A stretch of 64,000 nucleotides of DNA, taken from contig OY754471.1 of the NCBI GenBank assembly GCA_963575645.1, positions 1-64,000 of the forward strand. Direction: 5' to 3'. Under the pieces are notes generated by a model. The model searched no databases. It saw nothing but the letters and a program-made list of their open reading frames with translations, and was not told the origin of the DNA. The position numbers and the translations under genes were made by a program. Source of the stretch: Xanthostigma xanthostigma (Eukaryota; Arthropoda; Insecta; Raphidioptera; Raphidiidae). This document shows, one piece after another, positions 24,560 to 36,490 of the stretch (the stretch's first letter is position 1; each line of letters opens with the position of its first letter).

Positions 24560-25200
24560 AAGAAGTTTGACCCTGCAGGCCATCCCTGAAACTTCCCGCT
24601 ATTTTCGAGTTCAAAACGCTCCAAAATATATAAAATATTATAGCTAGAAGTTTATTTTTTGGCTCTTCGAGCTCAAAAAAAAAACACTTTCTCACGAATT
24701 TTTCGTTCACGATATCTCACGAACAAAAGAACCGATTTTGATGCGGTTTGCAGAAGTCGACGCAGTTAGTTAAGGAGAAGAGCTGATTAGGTTTTGGAAC
24801 TAATCGGTTTAGTAGTTTAGAAAATAATCTAAAAAAACAAATTTCTAAAATTTTTGAAACTTGGATTTTTGAGATTTCTCAAAATTTATTGGGCCGAATT
24901 ATTCCAAATTTTCAGGAAATCTAAGTACAGCATCAAGGTTACGTCAAATGCCGCGAACCGCGTTTCAATCAGACACTCCGTTCAAAAGATATAAGAGGTT
25001 TACATACAATAGGTACATATACATACACACACATACAGCCCTACGGACATCATCGCCAAAATAGTCAGATTCAGAATAGCTTCCTAGGACCTCAAAACGT
25101 CGAGATCTGGCGAAAACTCGATTTTCTAAAATCGGGGTAAAAAGAATAACTTCCAGATTTTTTTGAAAAAAAATATTTTTTTATAACGGGAAGTTAAAAA
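24560..25200. repeat. Unclassified interspersed repeat
   Basis: Contains ACAGCCCTACGGACATCATC, then ATAGCTTCCTAGGACCTCAA, AACGTCGAGATCTGGCGAAA and ACGGGAAGTTAAAA. I recall such text as a common arthropod interspersed repeat, but I cannot assign it to a superfamily. No inverted ends or coding frame were found. The preceding 24100-24560 holds nothing recognisable. Confidence 0.5.
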
Positions 25201-26098
25201 TAAAATTTCTGATATTACGTGAGGTGACTAGCACTAGGGTAATGGCTAGTATTCAATATGATAATATTTGCTATACGGTGCCATGATTACCTACATAATA
25301 TGTTCACGACATGTAAATATTAATCAAAGTATGCTTAATTAGTTTATTTCTGACATCTGCAAAACAAAGGAACAGCTGATTTTTTATTTTCAAAATATTT
25401 TTGAAACTATAAAGTTTACAAAAAATTTTTTTACGAGACTTTCTTGAAAAAATAAATAGAATAATAATCCGTTATGAAGAGTATGCCATTATTATATAAA
25501 AAACACCTTTATAGCATATATCTCTTCTGCGCACGCACCGATTTTTACTAAAAACAATAGGCTGTGTGCACGAAGCCTACTAGCGCCGCTAGTGGGTAAT
25601 AGAGAATTATTGAACTCACTTTTTATGGAACTCGTGACATGTTTCTTTAATTTACCTAAATCGCCTAAGGAGGTTGATCCGTTATGGTGGCCATATACGC
25701 TACGACTTTTTAATATTATTAATTATTTCAGTATTTTACTTAATTTGTACAAAGTTAGGTTAGAAAAAAAAAATTTATATAAATATTTGTATTTTACATA
25801 TTATTTGCAGTAAATAAATTAGAAATAATAAAAATAAAAATTAAATCATTAAAAAGTTGAAAATTCAGTTAAAATTGTCAAGAATAAAAGTCCATAATTG
25901 AAAAGTGCTAAGGTTTAATAATTTTTTTATTGACTAAAAGTCTCCTAATATTGGAAAAAATATTAAAATATGCGTAAGACATCAATGCTTTACATAGTTA
26001 GTTTTGGGAACTGCTGACATTATTTGGTTATTTGCAAAAAATTAAAATGTACCGTTCGCATGCTAGTTTGACATATTTTCCATAAGACTACATGTAAA

Positions 26099-26812
26099 AG
26101 TTTTTTTGACGTGATAACGTCTTATAAATTGATGAATCACCAATATTATAAATTGATAAAACACCGGCTTCATGTACGAAAAAGTGTAACGTAACGTTCC
26201 TAACGTTCGTAACGCGTAACGCATAACGCATAACGCATAACGCGTAACGTTCCGCCTGACCCTGTGCGTGCTTTTTGCTAATTTCTCGCTCAATTTAAAT
26301 CAGATCGGTTTGAAACCAGTCTTAAACGAAAGAGGAGAACATTTTACATAGATTTCGTATAACAGAATTTGCCTAAACAGTTTTTTTATACAAATTTATA
26401 TAGAAAAATATTTTATACAAATTTATATAGAAAAATAGCTGTATAAATGCATTGTTGTCTATTGCATGGCGCGCGCGCGACGCGGTCGGTCGTCTTTGTT
26501 TGCCGTACATGGAAATTAGAAAATAACGTATGTCTTGTCTTAACATGAAAACGGCTGCATTTCTAATGTTTATTTTTTGACATTAGTATTTTGTGATTTG
26601 CAAAGCCTTCTAAGTTAACTATTGGAATAACTAATTATTATTAGAACATAATACTTTGTAAGTTGCAAACGTCACTTTTGACATTTCTTATCATTCCGAC
26701 ACCAAGGATAAGCGGATTGAAACCAAATTTTGGGAGGTTTAGGTTATGTATTACGGAATACGTTATCACGTAAAACTATCATCCGTAAACCGACTTTACA
26801 GACAACCAATTT
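26099..26812 (+). mobile_element. GACGTGATAACG-family element, long form
   Basis: Starts TTTTTTTGACGTGATAACG, then CTTATAAATTGATGAA and CCTGACCCTGTGCGTGC. It ends GTTATCACGTAAAACTATCA plus CCGACTTTACAGACAACCAA. The terminal pieces ACGTGATAACGT and ACGTTATCACGT are inverted relative to each other. A short tandem of AACGCGTAACGCATAACGC lies at 26205-26250. Copies with the same ends but different interiors are at 39948, 40158 and 44777. No transposase is visible. Confidence 0.6.
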
Positions 26813-27044
26813 TTTTTTAATTTTGACTTTATAAATCTCCTAATGATTTTGGATTTTTTAATTTTTATTTCAGATTTTTTTCATTATCTTCGTAAAACGG
26901 CTCAACCTCCTTAACCGATTTTAAAAAACTTTTTTTTGTTCGATTCGTCTCCTGGTAACTTAGATCCTAACGTCGCTCGATTTTTGAATTTAGACCCCAG
27001 AGGGGAGCAATAAAGAAAAAACGAAGCTATTCGCTTATAACTCG

Positions 27045-27440
27045 CTCAATTTAAATCAGATCGGTTCGAAACAAAAGAGGAGAAAATTTTACATAAATTT
27101 CGTACAACAAAATTTGCACAAACGGTTTTTTTTATACAGGTTTATATAGAAAGTACCTGGGTGACCGAGCTTTGCTCGGAAAGTTAAATAAAATACTGAT
27201 ATGCTCATTGTTTGTATAAAATTCCAAAACCTACTTACAATATTTAAGTATTTTCATACGTCAAAAAATTGATTTTTATAATGATAAAATTTGTAAGAAA
27301 ACGATTTTTTCGAGAGATGAGACCTAGCTAAAACGATTTTTTGCTCCCCAAAATCCCTTTTCAGTAAATTTCATCCAAATTGTTAGGACCGTTTTCGAGA
27401 AAATATTTAGGGACATAGGTAGATACAAGATTAGCTCGTT
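27045..27440 (+). repeat. Interspersed repeat with GAGCTTTGCTCGG hairpin
   Basis: ACCTGGGTGACCGAGCTTTG then CTCGG forms a hairpin at 27154-27178. The ~260 bases after it recur in reverse orientation at 55536-55860, sharing for example GAGACCTAGCTAAAACGATT. The stretch before it repeats part of the 26.3-kb element (CTCGCTCAATTTAAATCAGA). The hairpin near an end could suggest a Helitron, but no TC/CTRR ends were confirmed. Confidence 0.5.
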
Positions 27441-27724
27441 TAATAATATAGGGGATAAATTCAATTTGATATAACCGATGGCAAACATCTTTCGGTTATC
27501 TCTCTCTGTTGCACGGTATGGTAAATTAATAATTGCGTATGTTCTGTCTTAAAATAAAATTGGTCGATAATTTTATATTAAAATAATAAAATAAAAAGAT
27601 TGGATTTGTTCAAACACGGATGCCATTTCAAATATATGTGAAATGCACGCCTTCTGAGTTAACAATTTGAATAACTAATTATTAGAACATAATACTTTGA
27701 CAGATTGTAAACGTCATTTTTGAC

Positions 27725-28195
27725 ATTTCTTGCCATTCCGACACCAAGGATAAGCGGATTGAAACCAAATTTTGGGAGGATGTTTGATATGCAAATATGA
27801 AGTGGCCTATTGTTTTTGGGGAACATCGGCGCATACGCAAAAGAATATGCTATGACGTTTTTTTATATAATAATGGTATACTTTTCATAATGGTTTATTA
27901 TTTTATTTTACAAGAAAATTTTGTAAAAAGTTTTTTCGGGAAAGTCGACGCATGCGCAGGAGATATATATTATAATATCGTTTTCTATATTATAATAATA
28001 GTATACTTTTCATAACGGTTTATTATTGTATCTGTTTGACAAGAAAGTTTTGTAATTTATATTTAGGGAAAATCGGCGCATTCGCAAAAAGGATATTATG
28101 TGCTATAACGTTTTTTATATAATAATGGTATACTTTTCATATTGGTTTATTATTTCGTTTGACAAGAAAGTTTTGTATTTTATTTTTGGGGTGAA
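27725..28195 (+). repeat. Three tandem ~120-130-bp modules
   Basis: Modules start near 27818, 27937 and 28066, each with a GGGxAA-TCGGCGCAT-CGC word followed by TATAATAATGGTATACTTTT and ACAAGAAAGTTTTGTA. Two related modules lie at 40793-41000 and one degraded one at 30673-30780. The shared leader CCGACACCAAGGATAAGCGG also occurs at 26696 and 40715, tying them to the GACGTGATAACG family. Confidence 0.6.
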
Positions 28196-28199
28196 ACGT

Positions 28200-28424
28200 T
28201 TAATTTGAATCTAATTAATAAATATATAAAACTAAACATTTCACACTACATTTCACTACCGTTATATTTTAAATCGTTCAAAGTGAGTAGCACTATACTG
28301 GTTGTCAAAAATACATTTGAAATTAATGAATTTGCAAAAAATCAATATCAGATAAGCAGGGGGTCTATCCAAAACCGAAAAACATGGCAAGTGGTCTACG
28401 AGTAAAAAAGTTTGGGAACCTCTG
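28200..28424 (-). mobile_element. hAT-type right end
   Basis: Read on minus from 28424: CAGAGGTTCCCAAACTTTTT, then ACTCGTAGACCACTTGCCAT. Both are textbook hAT termini. The opposite terminus was not found within reach, so this is a one-ended fragment. The octamer TTCTAGCG after it would be one half of a target duplication. Confidence 0.65.
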
Positions 28425-29649
28425 TTCTAGCGAATGAAAAAAAAATACTTTTTACTGATAATGAGCAATTATTCAAGCCTTTGCTGTATATCTTACAGAA
28501 AATGGAATACAAATTAATTTGGTGGATTTTGAATGAAATCTAAAATAAGACGTCATGTTGTTTCCACACTGTTTGACTATGGTTTCATCTAAAGTATTTT
28601 TTTGTCAAATATTTTAACTTGTTCCACTCACACTAAAATATTGGTTTCATTTTTATCTAACATTTTTATGGTTCACTCTGTATTGTGAATACACAGTCAT
28701 CAAGAGCAACATAATATAACAGCCGAGCGTATATTAGAGAACGAGATGTGCGTCTCTTCAAGAGGGTTCCTTCAGCTCCAGACTGGATGCAGACAAGCAG
28801 TGCTTGCGCGTCGTTCGAAGAGATCGGGTTGAAGCATTGAATGCATGTGGCGCGTTTATACTACAACAAATTGTTCTATCAGTCACTTGTTTTATTAACT
28901 TTTTTAAATATACAGTGTGTTGTCAATATTTCGGACTTTTAATAAAGGACTTCATAACTGAATCCCGCTTTTGACGGGGTGTATTTCAACAATAATTATA
29001 ATGGATATTAACAGGTAATTTCAAATATTTTTTTAATTTGATTGTTGTTGAAGTTTTCGGAAGTTATTTCAAATACCTAACGTCATTTCCTAAAAACGCT
29101 ATTTTATTAGATACTTTATTTTTTTCTTGCGTAGAAAAGACTGTAGAGCTATCTATTAATCATCACAAGATTTAAATTGTGCATTCTGATTTTTTTATTG
29201 GCATGATGATTTAAACTATTTCGTTTACAAACATTAGATAACACTAATATTTAATGCATTGTGGCGATGGCGTTCTTTCGCGGGGCGGTAGAGTGCGAGG
29301 AGACGGTGATTTTCGCAGTTCCTATTGAGCGGAGTGGTGGTTAGTTTAAAAAAACCGAAAATCTTATGTGACCATATTCTATGTAATGTTACCAATAATG
29401 TTGTCTTCGGTAATAAAAAAAGAGTTTATGACGCTAAAATGTCATCTTTTCTTTGAATAAAAAAATTGAGTGTAAAATTGTAAAGTTTTTTACTTGGTAA
29501 TAAAAAAACAACTTATATTCTAATAATTAATTATTTATTTTAATATGCCTGAAGCGATTGTTTTTTAGCTCATAATTACTTAGTTATGAGAAATGTTTTT
29601 TCCGCGAAACATTATTTACTTTTTGGTATTAAAACTACCCTTTGTTTTA

Positions 29650-30180
29650 GTAATACTTTTTAGGACTCCATACCTCAAAAAAAAAAAAAACGGAACTCTT
29701 ATCTGTCTGTCACAGCCGATTTTCTCAAAAACATGCGATGTAGAAATTTGAATTTTTGCATAGGATACGTGGATGTCATAGGAAATGTTCTTAATGTATC
29801 CAGGGTTTCGTACCTCAAAAGGAATAAACGGAACCCTTATAAGATGATTCACCTATCTGTCTATCCGTCCGTCCGTCTATTAGAGTCGATTTTCTTAAAA
29901 ACCGTACAGTGTAGAGACACTTAAAAGGCATAGCAATACATTTTATTAACCTACATATTTTGCACTAAAAATAAGATTTAAAGATCGGGCAAATTAAGTA
30001 CTCGATTTTTTTTTTATTTTTCATTTTATATATCTTGTGGGGTATCGTTGAAAAGGTCTTGTTATGAGGAATACAAAAATATTGTTTTTATAATTTAAAA
30101 ATGCACATTTAAAAAGATATTGTAAAAAATATACGAAAATGGATCATAGCTCTCTTCTTATTTCCGCGGAGCTACTGGTC
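29650..30180. repeat. Interspersed repeat with CGTACCTCAAAAGG motif, partly duplicated
   Basis: GGGTTTCGTACCTCAAAAGG with ACGGAACCCTTATAAGATG and TCTGTCTATCCGTCCGTCC at 29800-29930. An earlier degraded copy (CCATACCTCAAA, CGGAACTCTTATCTG) is at 29665-29720. This text is widespread in insect genomes, but I do not know the element type. No coding region was found. 28430-29650 shows nothing firm apart from the note on 29001. Confidence 0.5.
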
Positions 30181-30559
30181 CTTAAATAAATAAAACACAA
30201 AAACAGGGACTATAACCTCTTACTACAGTGGAACACTATAGCAAAATCGCTAGGCCGTGCCTACTTATTTCTAGAAATAAATTTTAGAAAAATATGGTAG
30301 AAAACCCAATGCGTGCAAGTGGCCAGTTTTTGTTTCTAGACCTACAAAAAAAAAACAATAGCAGTGATCAAGATAATTAATTAGGTCTAAAATATTTCCA
30401 TTAAATATAGTTGCTGAAGCTAAATTACACGCGCGAATTTAAAAGTTATCTAACAATGTATCATTGACATTGCTTGATGTCTGGATAGGATTCACAGTTC
30501 ACTGATAGTTTAGAGATCCCCAGAGCCCAAAAAAACATATTGAAGAAAAAAGTCTGTTC

Positions 30560-30830
30560 GTCTCTTTGTCTGTATAGTCTGTACGCACGATCCAGGTCAA
30601 ACGGCTGAGCGGATCGAAACCAAATTTTGATAGAATGTGCATGTCAAAAGGAACAGCTTTATTGTTTTATTTTTTGGCTAATTCGGCGCATGCATAGAAT
30701 AGGGCGTTGTTTTTTTTATTACAACGGTTACTTTTCATAACGGTTTAATATTCTATTTATTTTTGCAATAAAGTTTTGTAGAGTATTTTTTTGTCTGTAT
30801 TTTATAGTTACGTAAGTATTTTGAAAATAA
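30560..30830. repeat. Degraded relative of the 27.7-kb module
   Basis: CGGATCGAAACCAAATTTTG, then ATTCGGCGCATGCATAGAAT and CTTTTCATAACGGTTTAATA match the leader and module words of 27725-28195 at reduced identity. From 30830 to 31490 nothing else was recognised. Confidence 0.45.
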
Positions 30831-31492
30831 AAAAAAACAGTTTTTCTATTCCGAAGTAATTGGTCTGTCGAAAAGAAATGAGTTAGATGACAAGTATGCT
30901 TTGGTTAATTTTTACAAATGAAACATTGATATGAAAAGGAAACATAATATAACTATCTATTACTAGTGGTTACCCGCGGCATCGCACACACTAAAACAAA
31001 CTTTATTTCATTTATTATAATATAATGACAATTCCAGTATTTTTGGAGTGAAATGGTCCCGTCATCTAATTGGCTGGATTTCTTTATACAAATAATAATT
31101 TTGTGTATTTTAACTGAAAAATTACAATTTAAAAAATGCAGTTTTTAAATCTTTTGAAAAATCTAGCCACGCCACCTGATATTTTTTTTACAGTCGTGTG
31201 ACTGAAAATTTAAAATTCGCAAGACAATAAGTTATTTATGTGAAATCGCTTTTCTCGTATAAAATACTATTGTTTTCACCTCTTATATTAGATCATCAAT
31301 TATTTTTAAGTCATTATATTGAATTAACACATTACATTAATTAATTATTATTAACATAGTCATCGACATACAGTTATACATAATTTAAAGTGATAATAGT
31401 ACTTGAGAATCATTATCTCAATGTAACACAGAATTAATTGATGCTGTATAAATCACGATTGAATTACTAAATAGCTATATGCTCAGCTCTAA

Positions 31493-32280
31493 TAGGCCCC
31501 ACTCACGATCAAACTTCATGCCACAGTTCAGTGTTCAGTGAAGTTGGACAGATTAATCGAAAGACTGACTGGCACCACACACAGTTCATGCAAACTGCTC
31601 AGTTTTTTAAATTTTTTGTGTTCAGTTTGGTTCAGTTGTTGGCATACACTCGTCGAGTATAGATACATAAGATATATTATATTATATACACACTATAATA
31701 TTATACTATAGAGTATAGTTCATTAATAAGAACTAAATGAGTAATTTAAATGGTGAGGATTGGCTGTTCAGAGCTATGGGATTGTATTTAAAACAGAGAA
31801 ATAAGAAAAAAAAAGAAGAATATGGGTGAAAAATTGGTTAGAAATGCGTGATTCAAGAAGTCATGTTTATTTGATTAATGAATTACATCTTGAGCCGCTT
31901 GATTGCAATAATTATTTACGAATGAATGAATTAACTTACAATTATTTACTGGAATTAGTTACCCTATTTATTAAGAACCAGGACACAAATATGCGAAAAT
32001 CTATTTCTGCACAAGAAAGGCAGCAACATTGAGATTTTTGGCTTCTGGTTGTACAAAACACAGAACTCCAAAAACTGAACTGAAAAACACCCACACACAC
32101 AACAGTTTACTTGAACACTGAACACTGAAGTCGTTCAAAAATCAAGATGCATTTGATGAGTTCATGCTTGACTTCAGTGTTGGTTTCAGTGTTTATTTGT
32201 CCCACACACTATCATGCTTCACTGAACTATAAGTTTGAACACTGAACTGTTGCATGAAGTGTGATCGTGAGTGGGGCCTA
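31493..32280 (+). mobile_element. PIF/Harbinger element with transposase N-terminal remnant
   Basis: Terminal repeats TAGGCCCCACTCACGATCAA (left) and, on minus, TAGGCCCCACTCACGATCAC. Both continue into CTTCATGC-ACAGTTCAGTGTTCA. The flanking trinucleotide is TAA on both sides (31490-31492 and 32281-32283), the usual PIF/Harbinger TWA duplication. The interior encodes the beginning of a HARBI1-like transposase (31826-32028). The DDE core is absent, so the element is a deletion derivative. Confidence 0.85.
31738..32080 (+). pseudogene. Harbinger transposase N-terminal fragment
   Basis: Begins MSNLNGEDWLFRAMGLYLK. After a lysine run the frame shifts and continues VKNWLEMRDSRSHVYLINEL, then NNYLRMNEL and NQDTNMRKSISAQER. 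A second frame shift leads to KAATLRFLASG at 32018-32050. The family pattern 'QDTNMRKAISPxERLAxTLRFLATG' is clear. Catalytic DDE regions are missing. It is a transposon relic with at least two frame changes and a large internal deletion. Confidence 0.75.
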
Positions 32281-35200
32281 TAATGGTTTTCAATTCATAG
32301 TTCAAATAATCTGTTGAGATCTTGTTATACTGACTGTGCGTATCTTCTAATTATAATAATGACTTAACGATGATAAAGTTGGCGTAAAGAGCCCGTTTAA
32401 AATTACTTTGTTAGTATTCCGGCATAATTATTCTAGACTTTCCTTCAAAAGATATTACTTCTACTATTATTAAATATACATGCGATAAAAATAGGTACCT
32501 ACCACCATAAAGAAGAAAAGTTTGATTTTTTTGACATAAGTTGTACTTACCTATATATTATTACTCTATAACAATAGCGAGATGAGCAGAACTAAATAAA
32601 TAAGTGTACGCTGTGACTAAATTATAAGAGATACAATATTATATGAAAAGTGGATCTACGATAGATTTGCTTCAACCGAATTAAAATCCCGAAAGGCTAT
32701 TCTGTACTCAAATTACGGAAATTTGTGATATTTGGACGCTAGCATACCGGAGGTCACAACGCAGTAATTGATTTAATGAAAGATCTCGAATTGTAAATTT
32801 GCACAAACATAAATTTATATTGAATTCAACAATATTGTTCTATAGATTTTTTTTATATTAATTATCAATCGTCTTTAATGCAAAAGAAATACCAAGCAAT
32901 TAATCTAGATTCTAGATAGCCGTGGTAAAAACAGATGAAAAGCACTGTGCCGATTTAAAAATATTTTTGACCATGACTGTTTAAAAAACAGTTAAATGTT
33001 TTAGCTGCTTAAAAATAGATAATCGGCATCGAGGTTCTTAAAGCAATTTTGGTAACGAATTTTAATATTGATATTTGGGAATTTATTGGAACGCATAGCA
33101 ATTATTGTTATTTGATATTATTAAAATGACCTTGCAGTTTATGATCATTAAATTGCAGAAATTAACATATTTTTTATTGACATATACGTATAGAATTACA
33201 TAATTGGTTAAAATTGTTAAATTAATCTAATTATAAGTATTAATTTATATTTTGTAACATTTTTTGTTGACTAAAATGAATCGTCACCTCTATATGTAAG
33301 TAGTATATAGGTAATATTTTTCAAATACTCAAGTTTTTCAACATTTATCCCTAAAAATAATTAAAAAAATAAAATATCTTAATTCTTTCCATGTTTTTTT
33401 TAGATAGAATATCACCTAAATACTATATAGAATATGAAGTCTTCAATAAATATATCAAAGATTAGAATATGAAGTATTAAAAATATTTTTTTTGCACACC
33501 CCTATAAAATAGATGTTTTCATTCGTGTATAACCGTCGTAAAATGTCCCATTTAACACTAGTGCTTAAAGTAAAACAATAATCCACCTAAGCTTTATCAT
33601 TATAGAATAGAAGTACCTATAGTAATTTTCATAAACAACTTAATAAAAGTGAAGTTAGTTACCTACATAATTGAAAAGTAAAAATGGACGGAATATTATA
33701 TTGATAATAAAGTAAATCCCAGTTATTTTAAGTGGAAATATATTATATAATATATTATGTATATCTTGGACCTAATAATGTTATGAAATATTTTTTTTTT
33801 ATTTTTTGATGAGCATCTAAAATAATTGACCTCTTTTTATACTCTTCAAACAATTATTTTAAGAACAGAATATTCACAAACGAAAGGCATATTATAGATT
33901 TTAGAAAAAAATTTCACTTTTCCATGTTTTTTTATAAGTTTTTTTTAAGTTGTCAACCGAATATAAATTGAATTTGAGCGATGTCTGTTCTGTAGTTTTT
34001 ATAGAGTATTTGTGTATCATTATATGGATTTCTCCTGAATCGATTTTCCCTGTGTTAATTTATACACATCGCGCTGAAACAATATATGTTTCATCACGAA
34101 GTGTACATCTCCTCATAAAAACGAAGGGAATGATGTATGTTTCATAACAATTTATGGGAATTAACACATTCAAATCGGCACTACACTCTTTTTTTTCTTC
34201 CCGTGTTTATATATAGATTTATTACCTGTTAGGTGCGTAGAATATTATTGGGATTCAAGTGGATACAAAAAAACTGTAATAATTTTCACATCTTTAGGAA
34301 AATATGATAATATTCTGATAAAATGCGTATTTATACATTAGATATTACAAGAAAAAAAAACAACAAAGTAAATTACTGTTGGGTACGATCTATTATATAT
34401 TTTTGTTTCTCGATACATCGTTACCTATCTTATTATGTAAAAAAAAACAATTACATATTTTCTTGTCAACGCAGCTTTAAATAAAAAATTCGTTGCTACT
34501 ATAAAATTACTTATATAAAATAGAGTAATTCTAGTAGATTGTTATATTAAAAAAACAGAGCAACCAAGAATTAAAACTACAATGTTGACTAGAGACACGA
34601 ACGATAGGTAAAGACGGAAACATGAGCTTGTTTTTTTCAGTTATAGTTTGTCTATTTTCAACATGTGGGATTGTGGATACTCTGAAAAATAACTTTATTA
34701 TTCAGAGAATTAATTAGCTGTTAAATTATTTTTCTAAATAAATACATAATTTATTTTGGAAAAACGAAAATATTGACAAAAATTAAAATAACATGAGATA
34801 GAAGGAAATTTTTAAAATAAATATTAGTTTTTTGAATTTTTTTAATGCCACTTAAAATATTTTATGGTTATGATACCAATTTACCTCATTTTTTGAAAAA
34901 GATTCTTTGTTTCTTTGCCGAAATAACTCTAATATAATTAATATTGTTATTATTATGTTATGCAAAAATACTCATAACAAAGTGTACATAGATATTTTTC
35001 GTAAATTTTTCAACCACGATTATATTTTTATACTGTTGCAATTTAGTTACTAATTTAGGGTCTTAAATTTCTAAGAATAACTTTTAGGTGTTATTATTAA
35101 TTTTAAGAGTCTGCTATTTTATAAGATATCTAATTAAAATATGCATGTTTTATTGCCTAATCTAATCAGAATTTAACATTAGACAATCATTGATTGACAT

Positions 35201-35450
35201 TTGCCAATTATTATTATAAAATTGTACAGACAACCTTTTGGCTTAACTTTTAACAAGTCATCATGATTCAATTACTTTTATAATATTTTGATAAATTGGA
35301 CGGCGTTTTTAATTTAAATTTCTTGAATAATCAGTTTTTGGGATAACGTATATTACTTAGTCATGCGAAGAACATAAAACTGTCTACACTTTACTCGATT
35401 TTTATTGGAAACTGAAAAAAAATCTGCTTGATTAGAATTACTGTCAAATG
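32281..35450. other. AT-rich gene-free stretch
   Basis: About 3.2 kb with no reading frame that resembles a known protein, no splice-connected exons I could build, and no strong repeat. Simple A/T runs are frequent. The frame at 33950-34147 looks like chance. Confidence 0.5.
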
Positions 35451-35757
35451 TACGGGTGTCCGGTAAGTACCGCATGGGATTAATGGGTTGGATAGAGAAT
35501 AAAATTTTGAGACGAAAAGTCCTTCACCATTTTTTTACCAGACGTACAGGTAATGAGCAGTTTATTAAGGTCTCTCTCTCTCTCTCACACACACCTACTT
35601 ACTGCTACAGCGCGCATCTGATTGGCTATAGTTACTTTAATAAATTGCTAATTACCTGTACAGCGGGTGAAAAAAATGCTAAAGGACTTTTCGTTTCAGA
35701 ATTTTATTCTCTATCCAACCCAATAATCCCGTGCGGTATTTAGCGGACAACCTGTAT
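35451..35757. mobile_element. MITE with ~60-bp inverted ends
   Basis: Left end TACGGGTGTCCGGTAAGTAC; right end on minus TACAGGTTGTCCGCTAAATA. Both are followed by the shared GGGTTGGATAGAGAATAAAA and a run containing GAAAAGTCC. A (CT)n/(CA)n stretch lies inside at 35572-35603. TA at both outer edges could be a TA target duplication. No transposase is visible. Confidence 0.75.
35575..35603. repeat. CT/CA microsatellite
   Basis: TCTCTCTCTCTCTC passing into ACACACAC inside the MITE. It is a short simple repeat. Confidence 0.85.
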
Positions 35758-35974
35758 AGTGAATAAATTCTATTTATTTTCGTTTCTTACAAACGGCAAG
35801 TTTTTGTATGATGATATAAACGTAATAATCACTTTCATTTCGTCAATTATCACCTCAGTGATACAATTTAGTTTTGTCTCAAGGTCATTGCCAACTGCTA
35901 CAAATAATATTTTAGGTATCACCGTATCAAAATGACTACTTTACAATTATAAGACAAATTTTTATATTTATAAC

Positions 35975-36342
35975 TAGCGGTCCGTCCCGGTTTCAACCGG
36001 ATATGATAAATATAATTCTGCAAAATGTATTTCGTTTGCAGCCCGGCGTCTGAACTAATAGTTTTGAGCGAATCAGATGTCGCTACTTGATACTAACATA
36101 GTCCTTTTTATTTGCTTCGGAACTAATAGCTTTGAGTAAATTCTACCAGCTGTCGTTACGTGTTACTAAAACAGTTTTCTTGAGAAAACATCGTAATTTT
36201 GTTCAAAATATTTGATAAAAACTATCCTATAGCGTAAGTTGCACCAAGCAAGACACATTTACAAAATTTCATAAAAATCGGTTCGGTGGTTTCGGAGATT
36301 AGCACGGCCAAAATTGTGACACGGAAATTTTATATATAAGTA
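35975..36342 (+). repeat. Non-LTR-like 3'-end repeat with ACTAGCGGTCCG motif
   Basis: Begins AACTAGCGGTCCGTCCCGGT. It ends with AAAATTTCATAAAAATCGGT, GGTGGTTTCGGAGATTAGCA and TATATATAAG. Two weaker relatives start at 57941 and 62566. The text is typical of widespread insect interspersed repeats; the superfamily is uncertain. The palindrome at 36343 follows directly. Confidence 0.55.
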
Positions 36343-36490
36343 TATATGTTACGGTTAATACAAAAAAGTAGTTAATTCGCGAATTAACCGGCTAATACCC
36401 GAATTAACCAACGTCAAGGATTGGTTAATTCGGGTAATTAGCCGATTAATTCGCGAATTAACTACTTTCTTGTATTAACCGTAACATATA
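36343..36490. mobile_element. 148-bp near-perfect palindrome
   Basis: Ends TATATGTTACGGTTAATACA and its complement. Each arm holds the internal palindrome TTAATTCGCGAATTAA. The loop between CCAA and TTGG is about ten bases (CGTCAAGGA). Arms differ at only a few sites, so the copy is young or kept alike. It is likely a foldback MITE; the family is unknown. Confidence 0.8.

Noticed and set aside
25592-25813. 73-residue + frame
   Set aside because: No family resemblance and no splice-linked continuation; the C-terminal half is A/T-run translation.
26063-26293. 76-residue minus frame with RYALCVMRYALR repeats
   Set aside because: Translation of the AACGCATAACGC tandem inside a transposon.
27154-27178. 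Helitron 3' hairpin
   Set aside because: CCGAGCTTTGCTCGG is a good hairpin but no CTRR end directly follows and no TC start was found, so Helitron identity was not claimed.
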